Numbered from the stretch's first letter, positions 50,824-59,344 are shown. The stretch is DNA of 64,000 nucleotides from JAWWPY01 sp033854735 (GCA_033854735.1 JAWWPY010000302.1:53447-117446), one strand, 5' to 3'. Numbers and translations are program-made. Notes: generated from the letters alone by a model not told the origin.

Positions 50824-51644
50824 CAGGGACTCAGCTCTCCGCCCCCAGCGCCCCGGCGCCTCCAGCCCGGCGGCGCCGTCTCCGGCCGCCCCGCGGCAGG
50901 TGGCGTGCGGCTTTGGGCTATGGCGTGGGGCTGGCCGCCGGCGCCGCCGTATGGCAGGTGCTCGGCTCCCATTCCAGCAGTGACGTATTCGTCTCCCTGT
51001 CGGCGACCCTGGTCCGGCTCGGCCAGCTCATCTCCGACGGGAGCCTGCCCGGCGCGCTCGCCGCCTCCTTCTCGGTATACGCGGTCGGCGTCGCGCTGGC
51101 CATCGTGACGGGCGGCGTCGGCGGCCTGCTCTTCGCCCGCCGGGCACTGCTCCGGCTGGCCCTCGAGCCCTACCTCGTCGCCCTCTACGCGGCGCCGATG
51201 GTCGCGCTGATCCCATTCCTGCTCGCCCTGATGGGGTACGGCTTCTGGCCGAAGGTCATCGTGGTCTGGCTGTTCGCGTACTTCCCGGTGCAGTTCAACA
51301 CCCAGCGGGGGGCGCAGAGTATCGCGCCTGAGCTGATCGACGTGGCCCGGGCGTTCCGTACCCGGGAACGGGACATCTGGCTGCACGTGGCGATCCCGTA
51401 CACCCTTCCGTACCTCATGACGGGCGTGCGGCAGGCCCTGGCCCGGGGCCTGGTGGGGATGATCGCGGCCGAGTTCTTCCTGAGCGCGACGGGCCTGGGC
51501 AGCCTGCTCATCATCGCCTCGGAACGGTTCGACACGGCCGGCATGCTCGCCATCACCCTCGTCATCACGCTGGCCGGGGTGGCGCTGATGGCAATCGGGC
51601 GCCTGGTTGAGGCCCGTTTTGCGCGCTGGCGGGTGAACCCATGA
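50820..51644 (+). CDS. ABC importer permease (SsuC/TauC type)
   Basis: 274 residues, about six transmembrane helices, with the binding-protein-dependent permease EAA-like loop ELIDVARAFRTRERDIWLHVAIPYTLPYLM (cited in parts: DVARAFRTRE, HVAIPYTLPY). The first 40 residues are Pro/Arg-rich and cytoplasmic. Nitrate/sulfonate/taurine/HMP-type importer family. Overlaps the second permease by four bases; the two likely form a heterodimer. Confidence 0.92.
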   Translation: MTGTQLSAPSAPAPPARRRRLRPPRGRWRAALGYGVGLAAGAAVWQVLGSHSSSDVFVSLSATLVRLGQLISDGSLPGALAASFSVYAVGVALAIVTGGVGGLLFARRALLRLALEPYLVALYAAPMVALIPFLLALMGYGFWPKVIVVWLFAYFPVQFNTQRGAQSIAPELIDVARAFRTRERDIWLHVAIPYTLPYLMTGVRQALARGLVGMIAAEFFLSATGLGSLLIIASERFDTAGMLAITLVITLAGVALMAIGRLVEARFARWRVNP

Positions 51645-52393
51645 GCCGGGGCCGGGTCGCCGCCCTGCGGGTGACCGCTGGGGTGGCTATCCTCGCTGCC
51701 TGGCAGATCTGCGCCACCGTGTTCGCACCCAACTACATCCCGCGGCCGAGCAGGACCGCCGCCCAGATTCCATCCGTGCTCAGCAATCCGCAGTTTCTCA
51801 GCGGCACCGCCTCGACGTTGCTTGCCGTTATCGAGGGCCTGATCATCGCGGTGCTGGCCGGGACCGTGATCGGGCTGGTCATGGGGCGGTTGCGGGACGT
51901 CGACCGGGCGCTCCGGCTCTATGTCAACAGCTTCTATGCGATGCCCATCGTCGCGCTCGTCCCGCTGCTGACCGTCTGGTTCGGCTACACGCCGAATGCG
52001 CGGCTGGCGGTCGTGGTGCTCGAAGCCGCCCTGCCGATTACCTTCAACGTCGCCGAGGGCGGCCGGAGCGTGTCAGCCGGCTACGTTGACGTGGCCCGGA
52101 CGTACCGGGCGCCCTGGTGGCGCGTGTGGACCTCAGTGGCGCTCCCGGCCTCGCTGCCTTACCTGCTCGGCGGGATCGACCTGGCCATCGGCCGGGCGCT
52201 CATCGGTGCTGTCGTCGCCGAGTTCATCGCCGCGCTGAACGGTGCCGGCTACTACATCTTGTTCAACGTGCGCTCCTTCCACCAGGACGATGCCGTGGTC
52301 GCGGTGTGCGTGCTCATTGCGTTCGTGCTCGCCCTGCGCGGGCTGGTCAATCTCGCGGTGCGCCGCGGCCTGCCTTGGTACCAGGCAGCGTGA
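51641..52393 (+). CDS. ABC importer permease (SsuC/TauC type), second
   Basis: 250 residues, six predicted helices, EAA-like loop VDVARTYRAPWWRVWTSVALPASLPYLLGG (key part TYRAPWWRVWTSVALPA). Same family as the preceding permease, but without its N-terminal extension. The ATPase gene follows 14 bases later. Confidence 0.92.
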   Translation: MSRGRVAALRVTAGVAILAAWQICATVFAPNYIPRPSRTAAQIPSVLSNPQFLSGTASTLLAVIEGLIIAVLAGTVIGLVMGRLRDVDRALRLYVNSFYAMPIVALVPLLTVWFGYTPNARLAVVVLEAALPITFNVAEGGRSVSAGYVDVARTYRAPWWRVWTSVALPASLPYLLGGIDLAIGRALIGAVVAEFIAALNGAGYYILFNVRSFHQDDAVVAVCVLIAFVLALRGLVNLAVRRGLPWYQAA

Positions 52394-52407
52394 GGGAGGG
52401 AGCAGGC

Positions 52408-53259
52408 GTGACCGAAACCGGGCCGGGAGCCATGATCCGCGTCGATCGGCTGACCAAGCAGTACGGAGGGCGCACCGTCTTGCAGGACGTGTCGTTCGAC
52501 GTCGCGGAGGGCGAGGTCGTGTCCGTCGTGGGGCCGTCCGGCTGTGGCAAGACCACGCTGCTTCGCTGCATCGCCGGGCTAGCGGAACCAACCGCGGGCA
52601 GCATCTCCATCGGCGGCCGTGAGGTGACCGAGCCAGCCGACGGCGTGGCCGTGGTCTTCCAGCATTTCGGCCTGTTCCCCTGGAAGACGGTGTTCGGGAA
52701 CGTGGCCTACGGTCTCACCGTCGCAGGCACGTCCCGGCGTGATGCCGAGCCGCGGGTCCGGCAGCTGATCAGCCTGGTGGGGCTCGAGGGCTTCGAGAAA
52801 TCCTACCCATATCAGCTGTCTGGCGGGATGCAGCAGCGCGCCGGGCTGGCCCGCGCCCTGGCCATTGAGCCGAGAGTGCTGGTCATGGACGAGCCATTCG
52901 CCTCGCTGGATGCGCAGACCCGGGACCTGCTCCAGCTTGAGCTGCTGCGCATATGGGAGCAGCGCCCGACGGCGATGGTGTTCGTCACTCACTCGATCGA
53001 CGAGGCAGTGCTCATGGGGGACCGCATCGTCATCCTGAGCGGGCGGCCGAGCCGGGTCCGCGACATCGTGGACGTGGGCATCAGCCGTCCCCGGGGACGT
53101 GCGGTGGTCGACGGCGAGCGCTTCCGTGTTGTCCGTGACTACCTGTGGACCGTCGTGATGGAGGCTGGCGCCCACCAGGGCCGGCCGGGCGACCCGCAGG
53201 CGGCAGATACCCCCGCCGGTGACCCCCACCGGGCGGAATTGCGGAAGGAGCAGGGCTGA
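52408..53259 (+). CDS. ABC importer ATPase (SsuB/TauB type)
   Basis: 283 residues: Walker A GPSGCGKTT, Q-loop VFQHFGLFPW, signature LSGGMQQR, Walker B VLVMDEPFASLD, H-loop VTHSIDEA. Energises import through the two preceding permeases. GTG 52408 has GGAGG upstream. The last 35 residues are a Pro/Gly/Asp-rich tail beyond the usual fold. The substrate-binding protein starts immediately after its stop. Confidence 0.95.
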   Translation: MTETGPGAMIRVDRLTKQYGGRTVLQDVSFDVAEGEVVSVVGPSGCGKTTLLRCIAGLAEPTAGSISIGGREVTEPADGVAVVFQHFGLFPWKTVFGNVAYGLTVAGTSRRDAEPRVRQLISLVGLEGFEKSYPYQLSGGMQQRAGLARALAIEPRVLVMDEPFASLDAQTRDLLQLELLRIWEQRPTAMVFVTHSIDEAVLMGDRIVILSGRPSRVRDIVDVGISRPRGRAVVDGERFRVVRDYLWTVVMEAGAHQGRPGDPQAADTPAGDPHRAELRKEQG

Positions 53260-54303
53260 ATGAGAACACCATGGGCCGCAGCCAAAGCCGCCGTCACCCT
53301 CACTGCCGTGACGGCGAGCGTGCTCGCGCTTACCGCCTGCGGCGGGAGCTCGGGTGGCAGCTCCAGTAGCACATCCTCTCCCACGATCACACTCGGCTCC
53401 CCGGGAGTGCCGCCGGTGATCTCTGGCCTGCTGCCGTACATCGCGCAGAAGGAAGGCTTCTACCAGAAGTTCAAGGTCAATGTGGTGATCCGGAGCTTCC
53501 AGACGGGCACAGACGCGACCCGCGCGGTGGCGACCGGCCAAATCGATTCGGCCATCATGCCGCCCGCCCAGCTGATGGAGCTCGCGTCGACCGGCGTCCC
53601 GCTGGTCGGCATCCAGGGGCAGGAGGTCCCTGACTGGCTGGTCGCCTCCACCGCTGCCGGGGTGAAGGCGTGCCCGCAGCTTAAGGGCCAGGGGGTAAGC
53701 GTCGACGCCGTTGGCGGGATCCGCTATGTGGCGCTCTCCTCCATGCTGAAGTCCTGCGGCCTGACGGTCCAGCAGATCAAGCCTCTGGTCTTCCCCGGCA
53801 ACAACGCCCCCCAGGGCATGATCGCCGGCCAGATCAAGGTGGGTGTGCTGCACCTGAACGAGCTGATTGACGTGAATACCCAGCTGCACAGGCAGGTCAC
53901 CGTGGTGATGCGGGCATCGCAGGTATCCCCGAACAACATGTACGAGATGTACGGGGTGAAGAAGGCCACCCTGGCCGCCAAGCACACGGCGTTCGTGCGC
54001 ATGATCGCTGCGCAGATCGCCGCGCTGAAATGGATGACCAACCCCGCCAACCTCGATAAGGCGGCCCAGCTCGGCACCGTTATCGGTGACTCGAAGGCCG
54101 TGATGAAGCAGGCTCTGCAGCAGTACTTCCAGATGGGTTTCTGGACCCTGAACGGATCAGGCCTGCCGGAGGCCAACATCAACCACATGATCGCTGTCCA
54201 GATCGCCGTCGGTAACCTCAAGCAGGCCAGCGCACCCAGCTACGCCCAGATCGTGGACCAGAGCATCTACCAGCAGGCCGCCAAACTCGCACCCGGCTCG
54301 TAG
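53260..54303 (+). CDS. substrate-binding lipoprotein of the ABC importer
   Basis: 347 residues with a lipoprotein signal: hydrophobic core and lipobox LTAC, mature N-terminus CGGSSGG. The rest is an NMT1/SsuA-like type 2 periplasmic-binding fold (GVPPVISGLLPYIAQKEGFYQKF, FQTGTDATRAVATGQID in parts). It delivers the ligand to the coupled permeases. ATG 53260 with GGAAGGAG upstream. A strong terminator follows. Substrate unknown; related proteins bind sulfonates, nitrate, HMP or aromatic acids. Confidence 0.92.
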   Translation: MRTPWAAAKAAVTLTAVTASVLALTACGGSSGGSSSSTSSPTITLGSPGVPPVISGLLPYIAQKEGFYQKFKVNVVIRSFQTGTDATRAVATGQIDSAIMPPAQLMELASTGVPLVGIQGQEVPDWLVASTAAGVKACPQLKGQGVSVDAVGGIRYVALSSMLKSCGLTVQQIKPLVFPGNNAPQGMIAGQIKVGVLHLNELIDVNTQLHRQVTVVMRASQVSPNNMYEMYGVKKATLAAKHTAFVRMIAAQIAALKWMTNPANLDKAAQLGTVIGDSKAVMKQALQQYFQMGFWTLNGSGLPEANINHMIAVQIAVGNLKQASAPSYAQIVDQSIYQQAAKLAPGS

Positions 54304-54319
54304 CTGCGCGCGGCCGCCG

Positions 54320-54353
54320 GTGTTCTGCCGGGGGATAACCCCCGGCGGAACAC
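54320..54353 (+). terminator. intrinsic terminator after the ABC operon
   Basis: A 15-bp stem (GTGTTCTGCCGGGGG, 54320-54334, with one T-G wobble) closes on the tetraloop ATAA. It starts 16 bases after the binding-protein stop. No T-run follows. Confidence 0.8.
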
Positions 54354-54437
54354 GGGCGATAGCCGCATTCCCGGGCTGGCCTCCTTTCCCTAGCGTGATC
54401 TTCCGAGGGCACCTCCCGCGTGCCGTACGGAGGATGG

Positions 54438-55085
54438 ATGATCGAGGCCAGGGGTCTCACCAAAAGATACGGCCGGGCCGTGGCCGCGGCCGGCCTCAGC
54501 TGTGAGGTGCTGCCGGGCTGCGTGACCGGCTTCTCCCATGTCGTGCGGGTGCAGTGGGCCAGGGTGCGGACCCTCAGGTCAACGACGTGGATCCTGCTGA
54601 TCCTGGCCGCCGGGATGATCGGCCTCGCCATCCTGGTGCTGAGCCAGTACCCGCCGGACTGGGCCCACATGTCGGCCGCCGAGCGGGCTTCGTTCCACCC
54701 GGGCCGGGAAGGATTCGCCCGGGTGGCCCTGGGGCAGCTCACGATGGGGGTCCTCGGCGTCCTCGTGATCACCAGTGAGTACTCGCCCGGGACGATCAGG
54801 GCCACCCTGAGCGCCGTCCCTCGCCGGGGGATGCCGCTCACGGCGAAGGCCGCCGTGCTCGGCGCGCTGGTCCGGCCAGCGGCCGAGGTCCTCGCCTTCG
54901 CCGCATTCCTGGCGGGCCAGGCGGTGCTGAACGCCCCCGCGCCGCACGCCAGCCTCGGGCCGCCGGGGGTGCTGCGGGCCGCCCTGATATCCGGCGCCTA
55001 CCTCTTCCTCATCGGGCTCATCGGGCTCGGTTTCGGCGCCATTATCCGGCTGATGGCACGGAGGGACGAGGGGGGCACCGCATGA
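54438..55085 (+). pseudogene. ABC ATPase head fused in frame to truncated ABC-2 permease
   Basis: 215 residues. The first 33 (MIEARGLTKRYGRAVAAAG ... VTGF) are the start of a drug-type ABC ATPase, stopping just before where the Walker A loop (LGPNGAGKST) would come. The protein then switches without a break to an ABC-2 permease (VVRVQWARVRTLRSTTWILL, ITSEYSPGTIRATLSAVPRR). The permease also ends early, after about four helices of six. A deletion of roughly 900-1000 bp joining two neighbouring genes explains this. GGAGG precedes the ATG and the stop overlaps the kinase start by four bases, so the frame is still translated. Confidence 0.75.
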
Positions 55086-56515
55086 GCATGCAGATCGGGG
55101 TGCCTGGGCCCGGTCAGGGGGACAATGACAGGGTGAGCGCCACCGGGCACACGACCGCCCGGCTGTGGGCACAGTCCACGGCCGGGCCTGCGGCACGCCG
55201 GATCGGCGCCGTCCCGCTGACCAGCCGGACCTGGCGCGAGGTGGCGTACTGCCTGGCCTCAGTGGCTCTCGGCTTTCCCGGATTCGTGCTGACCGTAGTC
55301 CTCCTGGCGGTCGGCGGCCTGCTCACCGTCTCACTGGTCGGGACAGTCCCCGGGCTGCTGATCCTCGTCATAGCGCTCCGGCTGGCCCGCTGGCTCGGGT
55401 CGGCGCACTGCCGCCTGGGAGGCTGGCTTCTCGGCGAGCAGATCCCCGTCCCGCCGCAGGCCCGCCCTGGGCACGGCATCCTGGGCCGGATCGACGCCGC
55501 GCTGCGGGACCCCGCAGGCTGGCGGGGCGTCAGCTACGTCCTGCTGCGATTGCCTGTCGCCGCGGCCAGCTTTTACATACTCGTCGCGTTCTGGTTCACC
55601 GGGCTGGCCAACCTGATCTTCCCTCTCTGGTGGGCGTGGTCCCGCCAGGGCGGGCCGCAGCCCGGGTTCGCGGCGGCCCCGACGCCGGTCACCACGGCAC
55701 TTCAGTACGTCGGCATTCATCCGGCCTTCTACGTGTCCAACTGGCTGGAGGCCTTCCTCGTCATCCCTATCGGCGTGGTCACGCTGCTTATTGCGCCCTG
55801 GCCGACCCGCGCGCTCGTCACAGCTGACCGGTGGCTGATCACGAGGCTGCTCGGACAGGGCGGCCTGTCGGCGCGGGTACGCGATCTGGAGCTGACGCGG
55901 GCGCATGCCGTCGACGACTCCGCCGCCACGTTGCGCCGGGTGGAACGTGACCTGCACGACGGTGCGCAGGCCAGGCTGGTCGCGCTGGCCATGGGCCTCG
56001 GCATGGCCAGGGAGAAACTGGGCGAGGGGGCGTCGGAGGACGATGTGGCGAGGGCGCGCCTGCTGGTCGACACGGCGCACCAGGGCGCGAAAGAGGCGAT
56101 CGCCGAACTGCGTGATCTGGCCCGCGGCATCCACCCGCCCGTGCTGGACAGCGGCCTGCCGGAGGCCCTGTCCGCGCTCGCGGCGCGGAGCGCGGTCCCG
56201 GTCGCGCTGACCACGTCGATCCCGCAGCGGCCCACGCCGGCCATCGAGGCCATTGCCTACTTCTGCGCCGCCGAACTGCTCGCCAACGCCGCCAAGCACA
56301 GCGCGGCGGCCGAGGTCACAATCGACGCCGCGGAGCAGAGCGGGGTGCTGCGGCTGCGGGTTCTTGATGACGGCCGGGGCGGGGCTGACCCGGGCCGGGG
56401 CAGCGGGCTGGCCGGTCTGCGGCAGCGGGTGCGCACCGTGGACGGGCGGATGTCGGTCGACAGCCCGCAAGGCGGGCCGACCCTGGTCACTGTCGAGCTC
56501 CCGATGCACGCATGA
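55082..56515 (+). CDS. two-component sensor histidine kinase
   Basis: 477 residues: an N-terminal membrane sensor region with about four hydrophobic segments (65-110 and 160-250, putative-sensor type), then HisKA_3 with phospho-acceptor His in ERDLHDGAQARL, and an HATPase domain (LANAAKHSAA, LDDGRGGADPGRGSGLAGLRQRV in parts). NarL-class partner lies 83 bases downstream. It is coupled by ATGA to the broken ABC gene, the normal layout for kinases that sense antibiotics and induce an ABC exporter. Confidence 0.92.
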   Translation: MSMQIGVPGPGQGDNDRVSATGHTTARLWAQSTAGPAARRIGAVPLTSRTWREVAYCLASVALGFPGFVLTVVLLAVGGLLTVSLVGTVPGLLILVIALRLARWLGSAHCRLGGWLLGEQIPVPPQARPGHGILGRIDAALRDPAGWRGVSYVLLRLPVAAASFYILVAFWFTGLANLIFPLWWAWSRQGGPQPGFAAAPTPVTTALQYVGIHPAFYVSNWLEAFLVIPIGVVTLLIAPWPTRALVTADRWLITRLLGQGGLSARVRDLELTRAHAVDDSAATLRRVERDLHDGAQARLVALAMGLGMAREKLGEGASEDDVARARLLVDTAHQGAKEAIAELRDLARGIHPPVLDSGLPEALSALAARSAVPVALTTSIPQRPTPAIEAIAYFCAAELLANAAKHSAAAEVTIDAAEQSGVLRLRVLDDGRGGADPGRGSGLAGLRQRVRTVDGRMSVDSPQGGPTLVTVELPMHA

Positions 56516-56597
56516 ACGCGCCCAAGGGGCGCGGTGAAGGGGGAATGGGGAGGCGGGCGGGGCCCCGGAGGCGCAAAGCTAGCAGAGCGAGCTGGCC

Positions 56598-57242
56598 ATG
56601 CGCGTCGTGATCGCGGAGGATTCCGCTGTCCTGCGGGAAGGCCTTGTTGCCCTGCTCGCCGACCGCGGGCATGAGGTCTGCGCGGCGGTGGCCGACGCGG
56701 GTGCCCTGCTCGCTGCGGTGACTCAGCATCGCCCGGACGTGACCGTGGTGGACGTCCGGATGCCGCCCACCTTCACCGACGAGGGGCTGCGGGCCGCCAT
56801 CGACCTGCGCCGGGACCATCCCGGCACCGGGGTCCTGGTGTTCTCCCAGTACGTGGAGACCCGCTACGCGGCACGGCTGCTGGCGGCGGGCACCGCGGGC
56901 GTGGGCTACCTGCTGAAGGACCGGGTGGCGGACGTCGCCGAGTTCGCCGACGCGCTGGCCCGGGTGGCGGCGGGCGGCACCGCGCTGGACCCTGAGGTGG
57001 TCAGCCAGCTGCTCGGTGCCAGCCGGCGGGCGCAAGGACTGGCCACGCTGACGGGGCGCGAGCGTGAGGTGCTGGCCCTGATGGCTGAGGGCAGGTCGAA
57101 CGCGGCGATCGCGGCCGCGCTTGTCGTGTCGGCCGGGGCGGTCGAGAAGCATGTGGCGAGCATCTTCGCCAAGCTGGGGCTGCCGTCCTCACAGAGCGAC
57201 AACCGCCGCGTGCTCGCGGTGCTCCGCTCGCTCGGGTCCTAG
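56598..57242 (+). CDS. LuxR/NarL-family response regulator
   Basis: 214 residues. Receiver domain with AEDSAVLREGL, phospho-acceptor Asp in VVDVRMPP and the late Lys in LLKDRV; C-terminal LuxR helix-turn-helix (LTGREREVLALMAEGRSNAAIA ... EKHVASIFAKLGL). Partner of the preceding kinase. Its former target was probably the ABC pair whose remains lie upstream. Confidence 0.94.
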   Translation: MRVVIAEDSAVLREGLVALLADRGHEVCAAVADAGALLAAVTQHRPDVTVVDVRMPPTFTDEGLRAAIDLRRDHPGTGVLVFSQYVETRYAARLLAAGTAGVGYLLKDRVADVAEFADALARVAAGGTALDPEVVSQLLGASRRAQGLATLTGREREVLALMAEGRSNAAIAAALVVSAGAVEKHVASIFAKLGLPSSQSDNRRVLAVLRSLGS

Positions 57243-57302
57243 AGCGCGCCCTAATGCCTGCGCCCCGCCCGTGCGCCATGGGATTCTGTCGGGGGACACC
57301 GC

Positions 57303-57308
57303 TACGGT
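57303..57308 (+). promoter_or_regulatory. -10 box TACGGT, leaderless gene
   Basis: TACGGT ends seven bases before ATG 57316, with no ribosome site between; a leaderless start is likely. Confidence 0.4.
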
Positions 57309-57315
57309 GGCCGGC

Positions 57316-57771
57316 ATGGCTACCACCGAGGACCGCGTGGGGATGTTAGAGATGCGCGTGAAGACGCTGGAGACATGGGCAGGACCGGGTCAGGCCGAGG
57401 CCCTGGCTGAGGGCCACCGCGCAATCAGGGCCGACCTGGGCAACCTCAGGGCCGACGTCGGCAACCTCAGGATCGACGTGGGCAAGCTCAGGGTGGACAT
57501 GGCCAGGGTCCAGAAGACCCAGGAGCGGCATAGCCGTCTGCTCGGCCGACTGACCTCGGACGTGGACATCCTCCAGGGCGACGTGGCCGGGCTCAAGGGC
57601 GATGTCGCCGGGCTCAAGGGCGATGTCGCCGGGCTCAGGGCCGATGTGGAGGTCCTCAAGGCGGATGTCGCCGGGCTCAAGGCCGATGTCGCTGAGTTGC
57701 GTTCGGACATGGCCGAGGTGAAGGGCACCCTGCAGGAGATCCTCCGGCGGCTCCCGCCCCCCGCTGGCTGA
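57316..57771 (+). CDS. heptad-repeat coiled-coil protein
   Basis: 151 residues, soluble, almost wholly helical. From about residue 42 on, Leu/Val recur in a strict seven-residue pattern of the type L-x-x-D-V-x-x (LRADVGN, LRIDVGK, LKGDVAG, LKADVAE), giving a long parallel coiled coil of about 85 residues. Such proteins resemble the N-terminal parts of DUF2746/tail-fibre or restriction-subunit-like coiled coils, but no catalytic domain is present. The copies are DNA-level tandem repeats, so length may vary between strains. Confidence 0.75.
   Translation: MATTEDRVGMLEMRVKTLETWAGPGQAEALAEGHRAIRADLGNLRADVGNLRIDVGKLRVDMARVQKTQERHSRLLGRLTSDVDILQGDVAGLKGDVAGLKGDVAGLRADVEVLKADVAGLKADVAELRSDMAEVKGTLQEILRRLPPPAG
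57571..57696 (+). repeat. 21-bp tandem repeat encoding heptads
   Basis: Six units of 21 bp start with CTC at 57571, 57592, 57613, 57634, 57655 and 57676; the two at 57592 and 57613 are identical (CTCAAGGGCGATGTCGCCGG core). One unit encodes one coiled-coil heptad. Confidence 0.92.
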
Positions 57772-57781
57772 GCCCCTGCGC

Positions 57782-58549
57782 TCAGGGCAGGGTGAGGATG
57801 CGCGGCCCGGCGTCGGTGATGGCGACCGTGTGCTCCACGTGCGCCGCGCGGCTGCCATCCGCGGTATGCAGCGCCCAGCCATCGGCGGCCACCCGGAAGG
57901 CGTCGCTGCCGCCGGCCATGAACATCGGCTCGATGGCGAGCGCCATGCCGCTGCGCAGCCGTAGCCCGCGGCCCGGCCTGCCATCGTTGGGGACATGCGG
58001 GTCCTCATGCATGTGCCGGCCGATACCATGGCCGCCGAAACCTGACGGGATTCCATAACGCGCGGTGCGGCCCACCCGGCCGACGGCGCTCGAGATGTCG
58101 CCGATACGTGCCCCTGGCACGGCGACGGCGATGGCCGCAGTGAGGGCGTCCTGCGCCGAGGCGACCAGCCGCAGGTCCGCCGGCCGGGGCGTGCCCACGA
58201 TGAAGCTGATGGCCGCGTCGCCGGTCCATCCGGCCAGCTCCGCGCCGCAGTCGATGCTGACCAGGTCACCGTCCCGGAGCCGGTAGTCGTCCGGGATGCC
58301 GTGCACGATGACATCGTTGACTGACGCGCAGATCACAGCGGGGAATGGCGTCGGCGCGAATGCCGGGTGGTAGTTCAGGAACGGCGAGTGCGCCCCCGCC
58401 TCACGGATGACGGCATGCGCCGCCTCGTCGAGGTCCCGCAGGCTGGCGCCCACGACGGCGCTGTCCCTGCTCGCCGATAGGGCGCGGGCGACCACCCGGC
58501 CGGCTTCCCGCATGGCGTCGAGCGCTGAGTCAGATTTGATTTCCACCAA
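57782..58549 (-). CDS. map: methionine aminopeptidase type I
   Basis: 255 residues. Removes the initiator methionine. The five metal ligands are present: D in SIDCGAELAGW, D in GDAAISF, H in GHGIGRHMHEDP, E in AIEPMF and E in VEHTVAIT. The start is TTG 58549, nine bases after AGGAGG (GTG 58546 is the alternative). Frame extension upstream has no homology. Probably a second Map paralogue, since the housekeeping copy usually lies near adk/secY. Downstream of, and co-directional with, the CGNR gene. Confidence 0.9.
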   Translation of the reverse strand: MVEIKSDSALDAMREAGRVVARALSASRDSAVVGASLRDLDEAAHAVIREAGAHSPFLNYHPAFAPTPFPAVICASVNDVIVHGIPDDYRLRDGDLVSIDCGAELAGWTGDAAISFIVGTPRPADLRLVASAQDALTAAIAVAVPGARIGDISSAVGRVGRTARYGIPSGFGGHGIGRHMHEDPHVPNDGRPGRGLRLRSGMALAIEPMFMAGGSDAFRVAADGWALHTADGSRAAHVEHTVAITDAGPRILTLP

Positions 58550-58569
58550 TGCCGGTACCCTCCTACGGC

Positions 58570-59193
58570 TCAGGACTGCTGGACGCGCCGGCGGTAGGCA
58601 CGGGACTTGGCCCGGGACCCGCAGATGCTCATCGTGCACCAGCGGCCATTGCGGGTAGGGGAACGATCATAGAAGGCCCACTGGCAGTCGCCGGCAGTGC
58701 AGGCCTTGAGCCGGGCCCAGGTCCCGTTGGTGGTCGCCGCGGCCGCGATGAGCAGCAGGTGCGCCAGCGCACCCTGAACCCCGGCCGCCGCGGCCACGGC
58801 GGTGATGGCGCCCCCGTCGTCTACCGCCAGCCGGACCGGGAGCCCGGCGGCGATGGCCTCGACCGCGGTGGCCGGGCTCTGGGCCGCGCTACCCGCCCCC
58901 GGCTTGTCCCCGGTATTACCGGGCGGGCCGGGATGGCCCGCATGCTCGCGCAGGACTCCGCGCAGCGCCTCACGCAGCGCAACGGCATTCGCGAGATCCG
59001 CGGTGGAGACCGCGGCCGCGGCGGCGAGGCCGCGCCCGGCCAGCCATCGGCTGAGTCCGTCAGGCGTGGCGAAACTGTCCGTGGCTTCTTCGATGTCTAG
59101 CGTGTTGACGAAGGCACGGACCGTCTCAAGCTCGCCCGGTGCCGGGCTCACCTGGAGCTGCCGGTCAGCGGCCGTGGCCTGCTGGATGGTCAT
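58570..59193 (-). CDS. CGNR zinc-finger (ABATE-type) transcriptional regulator
   Basis: 207 residues. N-terminal ABATE-like helical domain (FVNTLDIEEATDSFATPDGLSRWL in parts) and a C-terminal zinc finger with CTAGDCQWAFYD and MSICGSRAKSRAYRRR; the family's CGNR box reads CGSR. Actinobacterial members are thought to bind DNA near their own genes. The divergent arginase-like gene shares two palindromes with it. An internal Pro/Gly/Ala-rich stretch (about 87-110) separates the two domains. Confidence 0.88.
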   Translation of the reverse strand: MTIQQATAADRQLQVSPAPGELETVRAFVNTLDIEEATDSFATPDGLSRWLAGRGLAAAAAVSTADLANAVALREALRGVLREHAGHPGPPGNTGDKPGAGSAAQSPATAVEAIAAGLPVRLAVDDGGAITAVAAAAGVQGALAHLLLIAAAATTNGTWARLKACTAGDCQWAFYDRSPTRNGRWCTMSICGSRAKSRAYRRRVQQS

Positions 59194-59225
59194 CCGCCGC
59201 GAGCCTCCTCAGCTATCTCTCGCGT

Positions 59226-59249
59226 ACTGGTGACGCGGGCGTCACCAGT
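59226..59249. promoter_or_regulatory. palindromic operator 1 of the CGNR/arginase pair
   Basis: Perfect palindrome: ACTGGTGACG (59226-59235), spacer CGGG, exact complement to 59249. The inner core is GTGACG-N4-CGTCAC. It is 33 bases upstream of the CGNR start. Confidence 0.65.
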
Positions 59250-59287
59250 TACTCACGATAGCCGGTTGCGCGGCGCGCGAGAAAACG

Positions 59288-59303
59288 GTAACGTCAGCGT
59301 TAC
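59288..59303. promoter_or_regulatory. palindromic operator 2 of the CGNR/arginase pair
   Basis: Perfect palindrome GTAACG-TCAG-CGTTAC with the same 6-4-6 layout as operator 1, giving the shared consensus GTRACG-N4-CGTYAC. A half-site GGTAACG lies at 59322. It falls about 40-55 bases before the arginase-like start, near its -35. Confidence 0.65.
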
Positions 59304-59344
59304 TAGCTAAAGCATATTGATGGTAACGAGCTAGAGAGGCAGCA

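Noticed and set aside
52579..53985. 468-codon minus-strand frame
   Set aside because: Antisense to the ABC ATPase and binding protein, which have full motifs.
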